Positions 32,932 through 40,622 of a stretch of DNA of 64,000 nucleotides are shown one piece after another. The stretch is from positions 186,001 through 250,000 of the forward strand of contig NZ_WING01000003.1 of assembly GCF_009793335.1 (NCBI RefSeq). Direction: 5' to 3'. Within the stretch, counting starts at the first letter, position 1. Every line of letters begins with the position of its first letter. The notes beneath the pieces are model-generated. The model had not been told where the DNA came from. It saw only the letters and a list, made by a program, of their open reading frames with translations, and did not search any database. This DNA is from Actinomadura sp. J1-007 (lineage in GTDB: Bacteria; Actinomycetota; Actinomycetes; Streptosporangiales; Streptosporangiaceae). Both the position numbers and the translations under genes were made by a program.

Positions 32932-32966
32932 CACCGACGCCCGAGCGTTCGGGTCGGGCGTCGGTG
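32932..32966. repeat. 13-bp hairpin inside the cassette
   Basis: CACCGACGCCCGA (32932-32944) and its exact complement (32954-32966) with a 9-base loop. No T-tract. It lies just downstream of the small zinc-ribbon frame on the - strand and could terminate it. Confidence 0.6.
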
Positions 32967-32988
32967 GCGTAGCGGTGTTGAGCGGCGG

Positions 32989-33201
32989 TCAGTCCTGGTT
33001 CGCGGCGTCAGCGGCTTGCGCGAGGTGCTCGGCCTGGCAGTCGGCGCATCGCCCGTGCCAGTTGTGGGCCCGCGAGGCGGCGGTTTCCACCGTCGTCATC
33101 GACTCCCCGCACTCCAGGCAGTGTTGCCCCCGCTCTCCTCGGGCCGGACCGCCAGCAGCTCCCTCAGGTCTTTTGAGGCAACTTTCGGCAGACTGGAACA
33201 C
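32989..33201 (-). CDS. Possible small zinc-ribbon-like protein
   Basis: A 70-codon frame with a GTG start at 33201. Its centre has two CxxC knuckles, HCLECGESM and RCADCQAEH, 21 residues apart, as in small zinc-binding proteins. A second possible start, ATG in SMTTVETAA, follows GGGGAG but would lose the first knuckle. No family is recognised. The paired knuckles are the main reason to keep it; chance occurrence in GC-rich antisense sequence cannot be excluded. It diverges from the hydrolase gene within the same inverted-repeat cassette. Confidence 0.4.
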   Translation of the reverse strand: MFQSAESCLKRPEGAAGGPARGERGQHCLECGESMTTVETAASRAHNWHGRCADCQAEHLAQAADAANQD

Positions 33202-33250
33202 GGCCGGGGCTGGATCGGCCGATCGGTCACCAGACTGGAGGCGCGAGTCG

Positions 33251-34090
33251 ATGTGCGAGTGGACGCTGAGCAGGGGTTACAAAAGCGGTTTGGGAGAGGT
33301 CCGGTGGGAGCGGCTGGGCGATCCCCGTGCCGATCCCCTGGTTCTGCTTCACGGTACGCCGTTCTCCTCGTTTATCTGGCGTGACATCGCCCGAGCCATG
33401 GCCATCAGCCGTTCGGTGTACGTCTTCGACATGCCCGGCTACGGCTCCTCCGCCATGTACCAGGGGCAGGAACTGTCCCTGGACGCACTCGCCGGGGTCT
33501 TCGCCGAACTTCTCCGGCATTGGGAGCTGACCTGCCCGGATGTCATCGCGCACGACTCAGGCGGCGCCGTCGCACTGGGCGCGCACGTCGACCGCGGGGT
33601 TCCCTACAAGCGTCTGGCCCTGGTCGACGCGGTGTCGCTGCCGCCGTGGGGAAGCGAGTTCTTCGCGCTGGTCGCAGAACACACCGAAGTATTCCGACGA
33701 CTGCCGGGACCGCTGCACCGAGCCCTGCTGCGCGAGTACGTCGCCACGGCGAGCTCCCCGGGTCTGCACCCGGACGTGATGGACGCCCTCACCGCCCCAT
33801 GGCTCAGTGCGGACGGACAGGCCGCCTTCTACCGCCAGCTCACCCAGCGCCGCGCCGACCAGTCCTACACCGACCGCATCCAAGACGGCTACGCGACCAT
33901 CGACCTTCCCGTCCTGGTGTGCTGGGGCGCCGACGACACTTGGGTTCCCGCCGCCCGCGGCCGCGAACTGGCCGAACTCATCCCAGGCGCTCAACTCCAC
34001 ATCATCGAGACCGCAGGCCACCTGCTGCCCGAAGACCGCCCCGCCGAACTCACCGCTGCCCTCCTCGCCTTCCTGGAAGACGCTGACTGA
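33251..34090 (+). CDS. Alpha/beta hydrolase with Asp nucleophile (haloalkane dehalogenase- or epoxide hydrolase-like)
   Basis: A 279-aa alpha/beta hydrolase. LLHGTPFSSFIWRD holds the oxyanion region. The nucleophile elbow is AHDSGG (Asp102), not Ser, and WGADDTWVP plus TAGHLLPED give the remaining acid and His. An Asp nucleophile points to dehalogenases or epoxide hydrolases, not esterases. ATG at 33251 follows GGAGGCG. The gene sits inside the 37-38 bp inverted repeats and its stop is 39 bp before the right repeat, as expected for a mobile cassette cargo gene. Confidence 0.83.
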   Translation: MCEWTLSRGYKSGLGEVRWERLGDPRADPLVLLHGTPFSSFIWRDIARAMAISRSVYVFDMPGYGSSAMYQGQELSLDALAGVFAELLRHWELTCPDVIAHDSGGAVALGAHVDRGVPYKRLALVDAVSLPPWGSEFFALVAEHTEVFRRLPGPLHRALLREYVATASSPGLHPDVMDALTAPWLSADGQAAFYRQLTQRRADQSYTDRIQDGYATIDLPVLVCWGADDTWVPAARGRELAELIPGAQLHIIETAGHLLPEDRPAELTAALLAFLEDAD

Positions 34091-34129
34091 GCGATGGCGG
34101 GCGACCAGGCGGCCTAGGCAGCAGGACGA

Positions 34130-34167
34130 CACTTTGGGGCTGGGGTCAGCTTCGGGAGTAGGACGCC
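34130..34167 (-). repeat. Right member of the inverted repeat flanking the hydrolase cassette
   Basis: Reverse complement of 32846-32882 with one additional G in the CCC/GGGG run, otherwise identical over 37 positions. The outer flanks of the two copies differ, and no target-site duplication is obvious. Confidence 0.85.
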
Positions 34168-34338
34168 ATGCACGATGGAAGCCGCCGCACCAAGCCCCGG
34201 GACGCCGCGACCGTTCATAGCCACGACCTGCGGTGATGCCGCAGCGCGGGGCCTCGGTGCGTTGCCGGGCGGGGCTGCGCCGGCGTGCGGTGGGCTGGCG
34301 TAGTAGGCCGGAGGCGCCTTGATCGCGGTCGAGGCCCT

Positions 34339-35256
34339 TCACGGCTGGGCGATGTGGTCGAGCAGCCAGGACTCGATGCCGCTGAGCGCTGTCTGAGCCA
34401 TTGCTGTGGGGTGCCCTGTGAAGCCGTGGGGTGCCTCCGGGTAGACCCGGAGTTCGACGCGATTCCCGGCGGCGGAAAGCCGACCTGCCAGCGCGAGGTT
34501 GTCTTCCAAGAGCACGTCTGCGCTTCCGACGACCAGTAGCGCTGGAGGAAGGCCGCGGAGGTCGCCGAAGACGGGAGAGATATCTGGAACAGTGCGGTCT
34601 GCGACGTGGCCGGCGTAGGCCTGGATGAAGTACTCGTCTGCGATTTGGCGTCCGGCCGGCGTCTGCGCGCTCAAGTCGTAGGTGCCGAACTGGAGCGCGG
34701 CACCTACGAATCCGTCGACGGCCCCTCTGTCCCTCAGCCGGAGCAGAGTCGCCAGTGCAAGTGTCGCTCCCGCCGAGCTCCCGCCGATGACCAGTCGGGC
34801 TGTTCCGAAACGGTCACGAGCTTGTTCGACGAGCCAGAGTGCCGCCGTTTCACAGTCGTCAGGTGCGCTCGGCCAGGGATGCTCGGGGGCCAGCCGATAG
34901 TCGACACTAACGACCGCGAGGTGCAGGGCGTCTGCGAGCCGACGGTTGCGCACGTCTCCTCGCGCTGCGGAGTCCATGTAGAAGCCGCCTCCGTGTATGT
35001 CCAGATAGACGCCTCGCGCTCGCCCGTCGGAGGGAGCGAAGACGCGCACCGGGACACGCGCACCCGTGGCCTCGGCTGTCTCTTCGATGGCCGGTGGATC
35101 GGCCGAAGGAGGAGCGGACCTCTTCGCGCGTACCTCCTTCAACTCCTCCGGAGTGCTGGGGCCACGACCGGCTGCCCTCGAACTGTAGAAGCACCGAGCT
35201 TCATCGACCTGCTCCGCCGGTAGGTCAGCAATCAGATCGTTCAGCGAGAATCGCAT
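34339..35256 (-). CDS. Alpha/beta hydrolase, hormone-sensitive lipase family
   Basis: A 305-aa esterase with HGGGFYMD (oxyanion hole), the nucleophile elbow GGSSAGA, a late acid in VVGSADVL and His in APHGFTG. The YRLAPEHPWPSAPDDC segment is typical of the group. ATG at 35256. Third-position GC and overall base composition look lower than in neighbours, suggesting separate acquisition. About 170 bp of featureless sequence separates it from the inverted repeat. Likely a short-chain ester hydrolase. Confidence 0.85.
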   Translation of the reverse strand: MRFSLNDLIADLPAEQVDEARCFYSSRAAGRGPSTPEELKEVRAKRSAPPSADPPAIEETAEATGARVPVRVFAPSDGRARGVYLDIHGGGFYMDSAARGDVRNRRLADALHLAVVSVDYRLAPEHPWPSAPDDCETAALWLVEQARDRFGTARLVIGGSSAGATLALATLLRLRDRGAVDGFVGAALQFGTYDLSAQTPAGRQIADEYFIQAYAGHVADRTVPDISPVFGDLRGLPPALLVVGSADVLLEDNLALAGRLSAAGNRVELRVYPEAPHGFTGHPTAMAQTALSGIESWLLDHIAQP

Positions 35257-35378
35257 GCGGCCTTCCTCATCACTCAGGGATCTTGTTCATACGCGGACCG
35301 GCGGGGCCCGTCCTGGTGGTGCTGGTCACGGGGTCAGGCCGAGGTGACGCAGCCGCGCCGGGCGTAGCGGCCGGCGCT

Positions 35379-36461
35379 TCACCAGGTGATCGGTTGGCCG
35401 GTGAGCAGGGGCCGGACTTTGGTGAGCATCAGGTCGAGGAACCGGTCGGGGTGGCGGAAGGAGGCGAAGTGGCTCGCGTCCTGGATGAGGGCGAGGTTCT
35501 TGACGGGCGCGGTGACGTCGTCGAAGAACCGCCGGACCGGCTCGGGCGGGGTGATCACGTCGCGCTCGCCCTGGAAGATGAAGAACGGGATGGCGAACGT
35601 GGTGCCTTCGGCCCATTCGTCGATGGTCGAGGACTCGGGCGCGACGCGCTCGGAGAAGCTCATGGCCTTTGTGTAGGCAGGCAGCTCGCGCAGGGAGTGC
35701 AGGGGCGAGGACAGCAGGGAGCCGACCACGACGGTCTTGATGGTGTCGAAGGTGAGCGGGTCGGAGCCGACACTGTGCTTGTTGTACCGCGACCAGTCCT
35801 CGACGCCCCAGGCCGTCCTGTCCGCGCCCATCGTGGTGACGGCGGCCAATTCCTTGCGCTTGTCGGCCGCGCCGAGCCGGTCCAGCAGCGCGCGGTAGGC
35901 GGTGTGGTCGCGGCCGCCGGCGTTGATGTTCTGGTCGGTGCCGACGTAGGCGCAGTACAGCTCCGGGTGGTTGCGGGCCAGGCGCAGCCCGACGAAGGAA
36001 CCGAAGGAGCAGCCGAGCAGCACGACTTTGTCGACGCCGAGCCGGGCGCGGATGTGCTGGGTGACCTCCAGGGCGTCGCGTTCAAGACGCGGCAGGCTCA
36101 TGGCGCCCTGCCCGTCGGGCCCGCCGCGAGCGAAGGTCTTGCCGGCGCCGCGCATGTCCCACCGCACGACCGTGAAGTGCCGTTCCCAGGCGCGGGTGCG
36201 CGAGGCGAAGATCAGGTTGCTGGCGCCGGGGCCGCCGTGGAGTTCCAAGATCACCGGGTTGCGGCGGTCTTCGCCGCGGATGGTGACCCACTGATCGATG
36301 CCGCCGATGCGGACGAACCCGGATTCCTCGATGCCGTGCGGGCTGGTGATGCGTAGTCGTTTGGCGTGGGCGGTGCGCCTGAGCTGGCGGTAGCCGAGCA
36401 GACCTGCGGCGGGGACGGTGATGACCGCGGCGACGGTCGCGGCGATGGCGATGCCGAGCAT
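35379..36461 (-). CDS. Membrane-anchored alpha/beta hydrolase (proline iminopeptidase-like)
   Basis: A 360-aa protein with an N-terminal membrane anchor (GIAIAATVAAVITVPAAGLL) and an alpha/beta hydrolase domain: HGGPGAS (75-81), WDMRGAGKT and nucleophile elbow GCSFGS (Ser152), with DASHFASF holding the His. HGGPG and WDxRGxG are hallmarks of prolyl aminopeptidase relatives. ATG at 36461. It diverges from TetR at 36572 over an AT-rich, symmetric promoter region and is probably repressed by it. Confidence 0.85.
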   Translation of the reverse strand: MLGIAIAATVAAVITVPAAGLLGYRQLRRTAHAKRLRITSPHGIEESGFVRIGGIDQWVTIRGEDRRNPVILELHGGPGASNLIFASRTRAWERHFTVVRWDMRGAGKTFARGGPDGQGAMSLPRLERDALEVTQHIRARLGVDKVVLLGCSFGSFVGLRLARNHPELYCAYVGTDQNINAGGRDHTAYRALLDRLGAADKRKELAAVTTMGADRTAWGVEDWSRYNKHSVGSDPLTFDTIKTVVVGSLLSSPLHSLRELPAYTKAMSFSERVAPESSTIDEWAEGTTFAIPFFIFQGERDVITPPEPVRRFFDDVTAPVKNLALIQDASHFASFRHPDRFLDLMLTKVRPLLTGQPITW

Positions 36462-36474
36462 CGGTTACTTCCCT

Positions 36475-36523
36475 AAACTGTTTATAGTAGTAACAAGTAC
36501 GTTTATGCTATATACAGTTACGA
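36475..36523. promoter_or_regulatory. Divergent promoter with imperfect inverted operator
   Basis: AT-rich, unlike its surroundings. TAAACTGTTTATAG on the left and CTATATACAGTTAC on the right form an inverted repeat with 12 of 14 matches; each arm also carries a TATA-like -10 (TATAGT, TATATA). One repressor dimer could cover both promoters. Confidence 0.65.
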
Positions 36524-36571
36524 GAGGATGTCAACCGACGTCCGCGAACGACCTCACCAAGGGGAGCGACC

Positions 36572-37318
36572 ATGGCCAGGGCAGCCAAGCCGCGCGAGAA
36601 CAAAGACAAGAAGGCGCGCGACCTGCCGACGGGCATCGCGCTGCTGTGGGGCGAACAGGACCAGCCGGCCCGCGGCCCCAAGCCCAGCCTCACCCCCCAG
36701 CGCATCGCCGAAGCCGCCGTGGCCCTCGCCGACGCCGAAGGGCTGGAGACCGTCTCGATGAACAAGGTCGCCACCGAATTCGGCGTCTCGGCCATGGCCC
36801 TGTACCGCTATGTGCCCGGCAAGACCGAACTCATCGAATTGATGGTCGAAGCCGTCCTCGCCGAACCTCCCGACCTGTCGGCCGCCGGCTCCGGCTGGCG
36901 ACCCCGGCTCTCCGCGTGGGCCCACCGCCAGTGGGGGGTCTACCAGGCCCATCCCTGGCTGCTGACCGCCACCGCCATGCGCCGGCAGATCATGGGCCCC
37001 CACCAGCTCGCCTGGATGGACGCCGCACTTGCCGCCCTGGAACCGACCGGCCTGACCGCCGGGCAACGCCACCAGGTCTTCCTCCTGATCGCCGGGCAGG
37101 TACGCAACCTCGCCCAGCAACTGGCCGACTTCGACGAAGACCACAACCGCGAATGGGGCCGCCTGACCAGCGAACTACTCAACCGCCACAGCAAAAGCTT
37201 CCCCGCCCTGACCAAGGCGATCGCCGGCGGCGCATTCACCTCCACGGAGCTCGATCCACTCGACTTCGGCCTTGACCGCATCCTCGACGGCGTCCAAGTG
37301 CTCATCGACCGTACCTAG
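36572..37318 (+). CDS. TetR-family regulator
   Basis: A 248-aa TetR protein with a 45-residue basic N-terminal extension (MARAAKPRENKDKKARD), the helix-turn-helix VATEFGVSAMALYRYVPGKTELI and a TetR_C-like ligand domain. ATG at 36572 follows GGGGAGCG. It is divergent from the membrane-anchored hydrolase and is its likely repressor. The lysine-rich extension is longer than in most family members. Confidence 0.87.
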   Translation: MARAAKPRENKDKKARDLPTGIALLWGEQDQPARGPKPSLTPQRIAEAAVALADAEGLETVSMNKVATEFGVSAMALYRYVPGKTELIELMVEAVLAEPPDLSAAGSGWRPRLSAWAHRQWGVYQAHPWLLTATAMRRQIMGPHQLAWMDAALAALEPTGLTAGQRHQVFLLIAGQVRNLAQQLADFDEDHNREWGRLTSELLNRHSKSFPALTKAIAGGAFTSTELDPLDFGLDRILDGVQVLIDRT

Positions 37319-37628
37319 CGAGCGTCACCCCCTACGATCGCTGACCTGCTGACGCAGCTGCGGCGCAGGTGAACGACGGCATCCGTTTTGAACCGGATTC
37401 TCGATACTGAGCCCAAGGACGCTGCCGCCATCCCGCCGGAGTTTCGCCGTGATCTTCCCGTTGCTCTATATAAAGCAGGCAGGTAGCGGCCTGTGCGGGT
37501 ACTTGGTGACGTCTGCAAGGTGGACTCGATTTGCCAAACACAGCGGCCAGATATAGACGCCCCTGGTAAGCGCGCTTGAAGTTTCTTTACTCGAACTCAC
37601 TACTGAAGTGATCCGAACTGGCCACCTA
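37319..37628. other. Intergenic stretch without a gene
   Basis: 310 bp. No reading frame with coding character was found. The sequence is lower in GC than its surroundings and contains TATATAAAG (near 37466) and GAACTCACTACTGAAG; no palindrome or terminator stands out. It may be the former upstream part of the decayed gene that follows. Confidence 0.5.
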
Positions 37629-38071
37629 GAGTCAGTATGTCCAGCCCGTCAGCCTCCAGGCGCAGGTCAACGAGCAGCTCCGCAACTACCCCGGCGGCGT
37701 GCAGATCAGCCCCAACGAGGTGGCCTACAAGCACGGCCGCGTCGTGCTCACCATCCCAGGCAGGCAGTCGGTCGGCAGCGGCCGATCCGTGCGCGACGGT
37801 CGCCTACTGCTTCTACGACGGCGCCAACTTCACCAGCCGGAAACTCACCTCCCGCGGCTGTGGAGGCTGGCAGTACCTCACCGACTATGGCTTCGGCAAC
37901 AAGACCTCATCGTGGACGAACGCAACAAGGAACACGGTCCAGGTCTACGACGAGGAGGTGACCCCGCGCAAACACCTCTGGACGGAGAGCCCCAGCACTG
38001 CCTCAGCCAACGTCGGCACGACGGCTTACAACAAGGCCGACTCGTTCCTCACCTACTGCCCTCCGGCATAG
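37629..38071 (+). pseudogene. Decayed secreted peptidase-inhibitor/crystallin-like gene
   Basis: Resembles secreted I36-type inhibitor or beta/gamma-crystallin proteins of actinomycetes. A first frame gives QLRNYPGGVQISPNEVAY and RVVLTIPG, then the sequence moves to another frame with CFYDGANFTSRKLT, GWQYLTDYGF, SSWTNATRNTVQVYD and a C-terminal YNKADSFLTYC, ending at TAG 38069-38071. The signal peptide is missing: a TAG lies at 37626-37628 immediately upstream, and no start follows. At least two lesions (5' loss, frame change near 37760-37785) make it non-functional. Confidence 0.7.
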
Positions 38072-38259
38072 GGTGGAAAAGGACGATCAAACCAACGACG
38101 AACTGAGGAGTACTCCGCCCCGTAGTGCTCAGGAACCGCTCGCTGGATCGCCATCGTGATTTCGGCGGCGGCCGCTTCGAGCGCCGGGAGCAGTAACCGG
38201 GGGTCGTCCGCCGGCGGTGGGCCGGGCGAGTGATGGTTCGCCGTAGGAGAAAGACCCAT
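38053..38259 (-). pseudogene. Short frame, possible truncated PucR-type regulator N-terminus
   Basis: 68 codons from ATG 38259, preceded by AGGAGGG. The product has one helical stretch (LLPALEAAAAEITMAIQRAV then PEHYGAEYSSVRRWF) that recalls the first helices of PucR/CdaR-like regulators, then stops. It overlaps the 3' end of the decayed inhibitor gene by 19 bp on the opposite strand. The ribosome site argues that a real gene began here; the shortness suggests truncation. Family assignment is weak. Confidence 0.35.
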
Positions 38260-38316
38260 GTACCCTCCTGATCTTCTCAGGAATCCTTCTTCTGGAACGT
38301 CAAAGCAATTGCGCCT

Positions 38317-38730
38317 TCACACCGGTCGCGCTTTCACCGTCTCCGGGCCGTCTTCGGAGCGGGCTATTTCCGATCGGAGGTCGCGGAACTCCTTCGGCCG
38401 GTTGAAGCAGACCGCACCGCAGAGCGCGCCGTCGTGGACGAACGAGATCGCCGCGTCGTGGCGCGCCGGGTCACCGGAGGTCTCGGGCGTTCCGACGAGG
38501 CTGCCGCAGATCTGGATTTTCAGGCCGTACTGGTCGGACCAGCACCACGGGACCGTGGTGTGGGCGACGTCCTGTCCGAGCATGTTCCGCGCCGCTGTGG
38601 CGCCCTGCTCCTGGGCGTCGGCCCAGTGCTCGCCCCGGCCGCGGGGAAGGCGGGCGGCGTCCCCCGCCGCGTACACGGCGGCGTCAAAGGTGGTGAGCCG
38701 GTCGTCGACGACGATTTTGAGAGGCAGCTC
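38317..38730 (-). pseudogene. C-terminal fragment of a FAD-dependent ferredoxin reductase
   Basis: About 137 codons encoding the end of an NAD(P)/FAD oxidoreductase: FDAAVYAAGDAARLPRG (the second FAD-binding Asp motif), HWADAQEQGATAARNMLG and the Reductase_C dimerisation domain (PWCWSDQYGLKIQICG). No start is available and the N-terminal two-thirds are missing; the LysR promoter and gene begin where they should be. The fragment is in frame and ends at TGA, so loss is by 5' deletion. It probably once served a cytochrome P450 or dioxygenase. Confidence 0.75.
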
Positions 38731-38747
38731 GCGAATAGTCTTGGGGC

Positions 38748-39665
38748 ATGAATCCCGAGCTGCGGCATCTGCGTTACTTTGTGGCGGTTGCCGAGGAGCT
38801 CAACTTCTCCGCCGCCGCGCGCCGGTTGTACGTGTCGCAGCAGGCGCTCAGCCGCGTGATCCAGCAACTCGAACGCGAGGTCGGCGTCGCGCTGTTCGAG
38901 CGGACCACGCGTTCGGTGCGGCTCACCCCGGCGGGTGAGGCCATGCTCGGCTGGGCCCGGCGATCGGCCGCCGCCGCGGACGAGGCCGTAGGCGCCGCGC
39001 GCCGTGCCGCGGACGGCGACCGGCCGCGCCCGCTGAGGCTCGACCTGTCCGCCACCAGCCTGCGGACGGCGGCGAAGATCCTGCGGCGGCTGCGGCACGA
39101 TCATCCCGAGCTGCCCGTCGAGCTCACCGAGGACGGCGTCCCGCGCGGACTGGACGCGCTGCTGGAGGGCCGCCTCGACGCCCTGCTCGGACTCGCCACG
39201 CACTGCCCGGCGGAACTGAACGCCGAGCTGATCTGCCGCGAGCCCGTCCTCGTCGGCATGGGCGGGCACCACGAGCTCGCCGCGCTCGAGGCCGTGCCGG
39301 TCGCCCGGCTCGCGGAGAACGACCTGCTGCTTCCCTCGAACGCCGCCGCCGCCGAGTGGGTCGAGTTCGTCTCCCACTTCTGTGCCCAAGCCGGCGTCCG
39401 CCCGCGCCGCTCGCCTGCCGCCACCCACGGTTCGGCGGCCGCCGCGGACCTGCTGCGCATGACCGACTGCCTCACCCCGACGACCGCCTGGGACGCCCCA
39501 CCCGCCGACCTGGTCTTCCGCCCGCTCGTGACGCCGACACCCCTTTTCGCCTGGGCCGTGATGACCTCGCCGGCAGCCGGGGAACGGCCGGAGCTCCAGG
39601 CGTTCCAGCAGTCCGTGCGCGCGCTGAGCACCATGGAGAACTGGCTGGCACCGCTCGCGGATTGA
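38748..39665 (+). CDS. LysR-family transcriptional regulator
   Basis: A 305-aa LysR regulator: N-terminal winged helix (LRHLRYFVAVAEELNFSAAA, QQALSRVIQQLE) and a periplasmic-binding-like effector domain. A TAGTCT -10 at 38736-38741 lies 12 bp before ATG 38748, so the mRNA is probably leaderless. LysR proteins normally control a divergent gene; here the divergent position holds only the reductase fragment. The current target may be the downstream SDR and exporter genes, 120 bp away on the same strand. Confidence 0.88.
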   Translation: MNPELRHLRYFVAVAEELNFSAAARRLYVSQQALSRVIQQLEREVGVALFERTTRSVRLTPAGEAMLGWARRSAAAADEAVGAARRAADGDRPRPLRLDLSATSLRTAAKILRRLRHDHPELPVELTEDGVPRGLDALLEGRLDALLGLATHCPAELNAELICREPVLVGMGGHHELAALEAVPVARLAENDLLLPSNAAAAEWVEFVSHFCAQAGVRPRRSPAATHGSAAAADLLRMTDCLTPTTAWDAPPADLVFRPLVTPTPLFAWAVMTSPAAGERPELQAFQQSVRALSTMENWLAPLAD

Positions 39666-39785
39666 CAACGCCGGCGTGTCAATGGCCGCACGATCGGTGT
39701 TTCCGCACGACTGGTGCGCCGACCTAGATTCCCCGCATGGGCCGATTCGGCCCTCATTCACACCACTGAACGGGGAACGCCCATC

Positions 39786-40622
39786 ATGCCCTTGGCCTGG
39801 TTCATCACCGGTGCGTCCAGCGGTTTCGGTCGCGCCGTCGCCGCCGCGGCCGCCGAACGCGGCGACCGCGTCCTCGCCACCGCCCGCCGCGCCTCGACGC
39901 TCGACGGTCTCGTTCGCCGATATCCGGACCGTGTCCGCGCCGCCGAGGTCGACGTGACCGACCCCGGCTCCGTCCGTGCCGCCGTCGAGCTGGCCGTCGC
40001 GGACGGCGGCCGCATCGACGTCGTCGTCAACAACGCCGGCTACGCAGTGCTCGGCGCCCTGGAGGAACTGACCGACGACCAGGCCCGGCGCCAGGTCGAC
40101 GTGAACCTGTTCGGCGCGCTGACGGTCACCCGGGCCGTGCTGCCCGTCCTGCGCGCCCAGCGCGGTGGTCATCTCCTTCAGATGTCCAGCATCTCCGGCG
40201 CGCAGCCATGGGTGGGGTTCAGCCTCTATGTGGCCACCAAACACGCCGTCGAGGGCTTCTCCTCCAGCCTGGCCGGCGAGGTGGCCCATCTCGGCATCAA
40301 GGTGACCATCGTCGAACCCGGCCCGTTCAAGACCGACTTCTTCACCCGGTCCATGGTGCGTTCGCTCCCCTCGCCGGACTACGCAGAGTCGGTCGGCCAG
40401 ACCAGGGCCTTCATGGAGAGCTTCACTCGGCAACCGGGCGACCCGGACCGGGCCGCGCAGGCGATTCTCGCCGTCGTCGACGACGACAAGCCACCGCTGC
40501 GCCTCCCGCTCGGCGCGTACGCGGTGGAGGAGTTCCGGGCCGAATACAGGTCCCGGCTGAACGAGATCGACGCCTGGGAGGACCTGGCCCGCGGCACCGA
40601 CTACCCGGTCGAGACTCCATGA
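39786..40622 (+). CDS. Short-chain dehydrogenase/reductase
   Basis: A 278-aa classical-type SDR: cofactor motif TGASSGFG (8-15), NNAG (82-85), catalytic Ser in MSSISG, and Tyr148/Lys152 (YVATK). The long C-terminal part fits the group acting on bulky substrates. ATG at 39786 follows GGGGAAC. Its stop overlaps the start of the MFS gene (ATGA at 40619-40622), so the two are coupled. Redox change of a compound later exported is a reasonable but unproven idea. Confidence 0.88.
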   Translation: MPLAWFITGASSGFGRAVAAAAAERGDRVLATARRASTLDGLVRRYPDRVRAAEVDVTDPGSVRAAVELAVADGGRIDVVVNNAGYAVLGALEELTDDQARRQVDVNLFGALTVTRAVLPVLRAQRGGHLLQMSSISGAQPWVGFSLYVATKHAVEGFSSSLAGEVAHLGIKVTIVEPGPFKTDFFTRSMVRSLPSPDYAESVGQTRAFMESFTRQPGDPDRAAQAILAVVDDDKPPLRLPLGAYAVEEFRAEYRSRLNEIDAWEDLARGTDYPVETP

